From Chitinophagaceae bacterium BSSC1 (lineage in GTDB: Bacteria > Bacteroidota > Bacteroidia > Chitinophagales > Chitinophagaceae), in the NCBI GenBank assembly GCA_002256435.1, contig NKJC01000001.1, positions 1,612,001 to 1,676,000 of the forward strand: a stretch of 64,000 nt of DNA, in the 5' to 3' direction. Position numbers and translations under genes: made by a program. The notes under the pieces were generated by a model. The model had not been told where the DNA came from. It saw nothing but the letters and a program-made list of their open reading frames with translations, and did not search any database. Below are positions 62,322-64,000 of the stretch, piece after piece. Every line of letters starts with the position of its first letter. The stretch's first letter is position 1.

Positions 62322-63332
62322 ATGAAAATTTCATTTACCAGTATTTGTTTTGCTGCCGTTCTTATTTGTAACCAATCAAATGCACAAGCCACTAAGTATC
62401 ATTTAGGTAAAACCTTTAAGATTGCTAGTGCTGGAAGCTGGGACTATTTAACTGTAGATGAAAATAGTAATAGGCTCTATGTGTCTCACGCCACCCAAGT
62501 AAATGTGTTAGATAAAAATACAGGAGATAGTATTGGTGTGATTCCCAATACTACAGGGGTTCATGGGATTGCCATAGTTCCTTCATTGGGTAAAGGTTAT
62601 ACTAGCAATGGTAGGTTAAACAATGTAACGGTGTTTGATTTGAAAACCTTACAAGTATTGTCCCAAATCAATACAGGTGAAAATCCTGATGCCATTATGT
62701 ATGACGAATTTTCAAAAAGAATCATCACTTGTAATGGCAGAAGCAAGGATTTAACCATTATTGACCCCAATACAGAAAAAGTAGTTGCCACCATACCCGT
62801 TGGAGGTAAATTGGAAACAGCAGTAAGTGATCTTAAAGGAAGGTTGTATGTAAACAATGAAGACAAACATGAAATTGCAGTGATTGATCTTAAAACAAAT
62901 ACAGTCATAACACAATGGTCACTAGCACCAGGCGAATCGCCAACAGGACTAGTAATTGATAGGAAAAACAATCGAATTTTTGCTACCTGTGAAAAATTAT
63001 TAGTTGCAATAGACACTAAAGACGGGAAAATCATAAGTACTATTCCTATAGGAGAGGGTTGTGATGGTGCCGCATTTGATCCTAGCACTGGATTGGTATT
63101 TACTTCTAATGGCGCAGCAGCTACCATTTCTATCATCCAATCTGGCAAGTCTATTGAATTGCTTTCAACCATCAATAGCAAGCGCAGCGCCAGAACCATT
63201 GCCATTGATACAAAATCACACAAGATTTACTTGCCAACTGCAGAGATGGAACCTGTTCCTGCTGACGCACCAAAAGGAGCCAGACCCAAAATGATTCCTG
63301 GTACTTTTCAGATACTTGTATTTGAGCAGTAG
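62322..63332 (+). CDS. Exported YncE-like beta-propeller protein
   Basis: A 336-residue exported seven-bladed propeller (YncE/YVTN type). The signal peptide (MKISFTSICFAAVLICNQSN, then AQA) precedes repeated blades with the pattern of small residues, Asp and Gly: SNRLYVSHATQVNVLDKNTG, VATIPVGGKLETAVSDLKGR, VNNEDKHEIAVIDLKTNTVI and KNNRIFATCEKLLVAIDTKDG in part. The ATG at 62322 is the start; an in-frame TTG at 62304 lies inside the palindrome. Such proteins often bind partners or cofactors at the surface or periplasm; no enzymatic residues are visible. The C-terminus contains a Pro-rich strand (VPADAPKGARPKMIPGTFQI). It is followed by a terminator. Confidence 0.88.
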   Translation: MKISFTSICFAAVLICNQSNAQATKYHLGKTFKIASAGSWDYLTVDENSNRLYVSHATQVNVLDKNTGDSIGVIPNTTGVHGIAIVPSLGKGYTSNGRLNNVTVFDLKTLQVLSQINTGENPDAIMYDEFSKRIITCNGRSKDLTIIDPNTEKVVATIPVGGKLETAVSDLKGRLYVNNEDKHEIAVIDLKTNTVITQWSLAPGESPTGLVIDRKNNRIFATCEKLLVAIDTKDGKIISTIPIGEGCDGAAFDPSTGLVFTSNGAAATISIIQSGKSIELLSTINSKRSARTIAIDTKSHKIYLPTAEMEPVPADAPKGARPKMIPGTFQILVFEQ

Positions 63333-63351
63333 TTTGTTTTATAACTAAATT

Positions 63352-63380
63352 GAAAGCCTCCACTTGGGGGCTTTCTTGTT
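63352..63380 (+). terminator. Intrinsic terminator after the propeller gene
   Basis: GAAAGCCTCC pairs with GGGGGCTTTC (ten pairs, one G-U) with a four-base loop, followed by a T-rich stretch (TTGTT). Confidence 0.75.
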
Positions 63381-63408
63381 CAAAACAAGTACATTTAAAA
63401 AAAAGTCC

Positions 63409-64000
63409 ATGCCGGATTTTCAGATAGATCCCAATATTGCCCGGGCCAAAACCATTGCCAAGGAATTCTATTTAGATGCCCAGTATTTTGAAGCGTCTAA
63501 GGAACAGATATTTGCCAAGAGCTGGCAATATCTTGGTCATAAGGAACAAGTGCAGAATCATGGACAAGTTCAGCCCGTGATGCTGTTGGAAAAATATTTG
63601 GATGAACCCTTGGTTTTGACCAAGGACCAAGAAGGTAAAACGCACTGCTTACCCAATGTTTGTAATCATAGGGGCAACTTGCTTTGTTATGAAGCCTGCA
63701 ATACCAAACAAATCCGATGTAAGTATCATGGCAGGCTGTTTCAATTAAATGGAACATTTATTTCCATGCCGGAATTTAGAGAGGTAGAAAATTTTATTCC
63801 TGAAAACAATCACTTGCAACAGTTGCCCTTGTTTGAATGGGCGGGTTTGTATTTTACCAGTTTAAATCCTGTAATGCCTGCTGGGGCTTATTTTCAAGAG
63901 ATGATGAATAGGATTAGTTGGTTGCCCTTAGACAAATTGGTTCATCATCCAGACCTTGGTCAGGAGTTTGAAGTTCAAGCCAATTGGGCACTCTATTGTG
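63409..64000 (+). CDS. Rieske [2Fe-2S] ring-hydroxylating-type oxygenase, 5' part
   Basis: The first 197 codons of a gene that runs past the window edge; no stop codon occurs before 64000. The frame starts at ATG 63409, right after the propeller-gene terminator. The Rieske cluster motif is complete: Cys85-Asn-His87 in PNVCNHRG and Cys104-Lys-Tyr-His107 in RCKYHGRLF, with 16 residues between. QYFEASKEQIFAKSWQYLGH near the N-terminus is the usual helix of the large (alpha) subunit of Rieske non-heme iron oxygenases. The following domain (residues 180 on) should hold the mononuclear iron site, which is beyond the window. Substrate unknown; choline, carnitine and aromatic oxygenases all share this start. 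Confidence 0.88.
   Translation, partial: MPDFQIDPNIARAKTIAKEFYLDAQYFEASKEQIFAKSWQYLGHKEQVQNHGQVQPVMLLEKYLDEPLVLTKDQEGKTHCLPNVCNHRGNLLCYEACNTKQIRCKYHGRLFQLNGTFISMPEFREVENFIPENNHLQQLPLFEWAGLYFTSLNPVMPAGAYFQEMMNRISWLPLDKLVHHPDLGQEFEVQANWALYC

Noticed and set aside
1..64000. Mobile element or prophage
   Set aside because: No transposase, integrase, phage gene, long inverted terminal repeat or tRNA-linked boundary was recognised; all gene neighbourhoods look chromosomal.

Overview
The window looks like chromosomal DNA of a Bacteroidota bacterium, most likely family Chitinophagaceae (Sediminibacterium-like; the genus is a guess). Supporting signs are a type IX secretion C-terminal domain, a plug-only TonB-type surface protein, DUF4114/LruC exoproteins, promoter boxes close to the Bacteroidota TAnnTTTG form, few Shine-Dalgarno sequences, and a short LeuA without regulatory domain. 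No rRNA, tRNA, insertion sequence, prophage or CRISPR array was seen.

Layout. 1-11 kb: tsf, two tandem paralogous secreted proteins of unknown function, a GH5 glycosidase, pyrH, a TolC-type protein, a plug-domain protein and an aminotransferase on the + strand, then DinB-like and AIM24-like genes on the - strand separated by a 12-copy heptamer repeat. 11.7-18.5 kb: a TetR - TolC - membrane fusion protein - RND pump operon on the - strand with a clear dyad operator in front of the TetR gene. 18.6-24.6 kb: DUF502, serC, DUF1015, a TPR protein and a long-chain acyl-CoA ligase. 24.7-30 kb: an M20 amidohydrolase, a small lipoprotein, a second amidohydrolase and a helical protein of unknown function.

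30-43.2 kb is an amino-acid biosynthesis block: leuA, then ilvE-ilvD-ilvB-ilvN-ilvC, then thrA-thrB-thrC. Two short unannotated leader peptides lie in front of these operons. One is rich in Ile codons (31473-31574) and is followed by a strong intrinsic terminator before ilvE. The other is rich in Thr codons (38283-38375) and precedes thrA. They look like attenuation leaders that sense charged tRNA-Ile and tRNA-Thr, and they are the most interesting regulatory signals in the window. leuA is preceded by two overlapping mini-ORFs.

43.3-64 kb is a cell-surface region: a GH43 protein, an orphan NarL/LuxR-type response regulator divergent from a large DUF4114 protein with a T9SS tail, a - strand polysaccharide cluster (ROK regulator, FAD oxidoreductase, DUF5009-type membrane acyltransferase, Wzm/Wzt-type ABC exporter, two glycosyltransferases), a LruC/DUF4114 lipoprotein, an ENPP-like phosphodiesterase, a beta-propeller protein and the 5' part of a Rieske oxygenase gene. 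Clusters of TGTAG/CTACA half-sites lie upstream of the first DUF4114 gene and in the divergent region between the polysaccharide operon and the LruC/DUF4114 gene. This suggests, without proof, a shared surface regulon.
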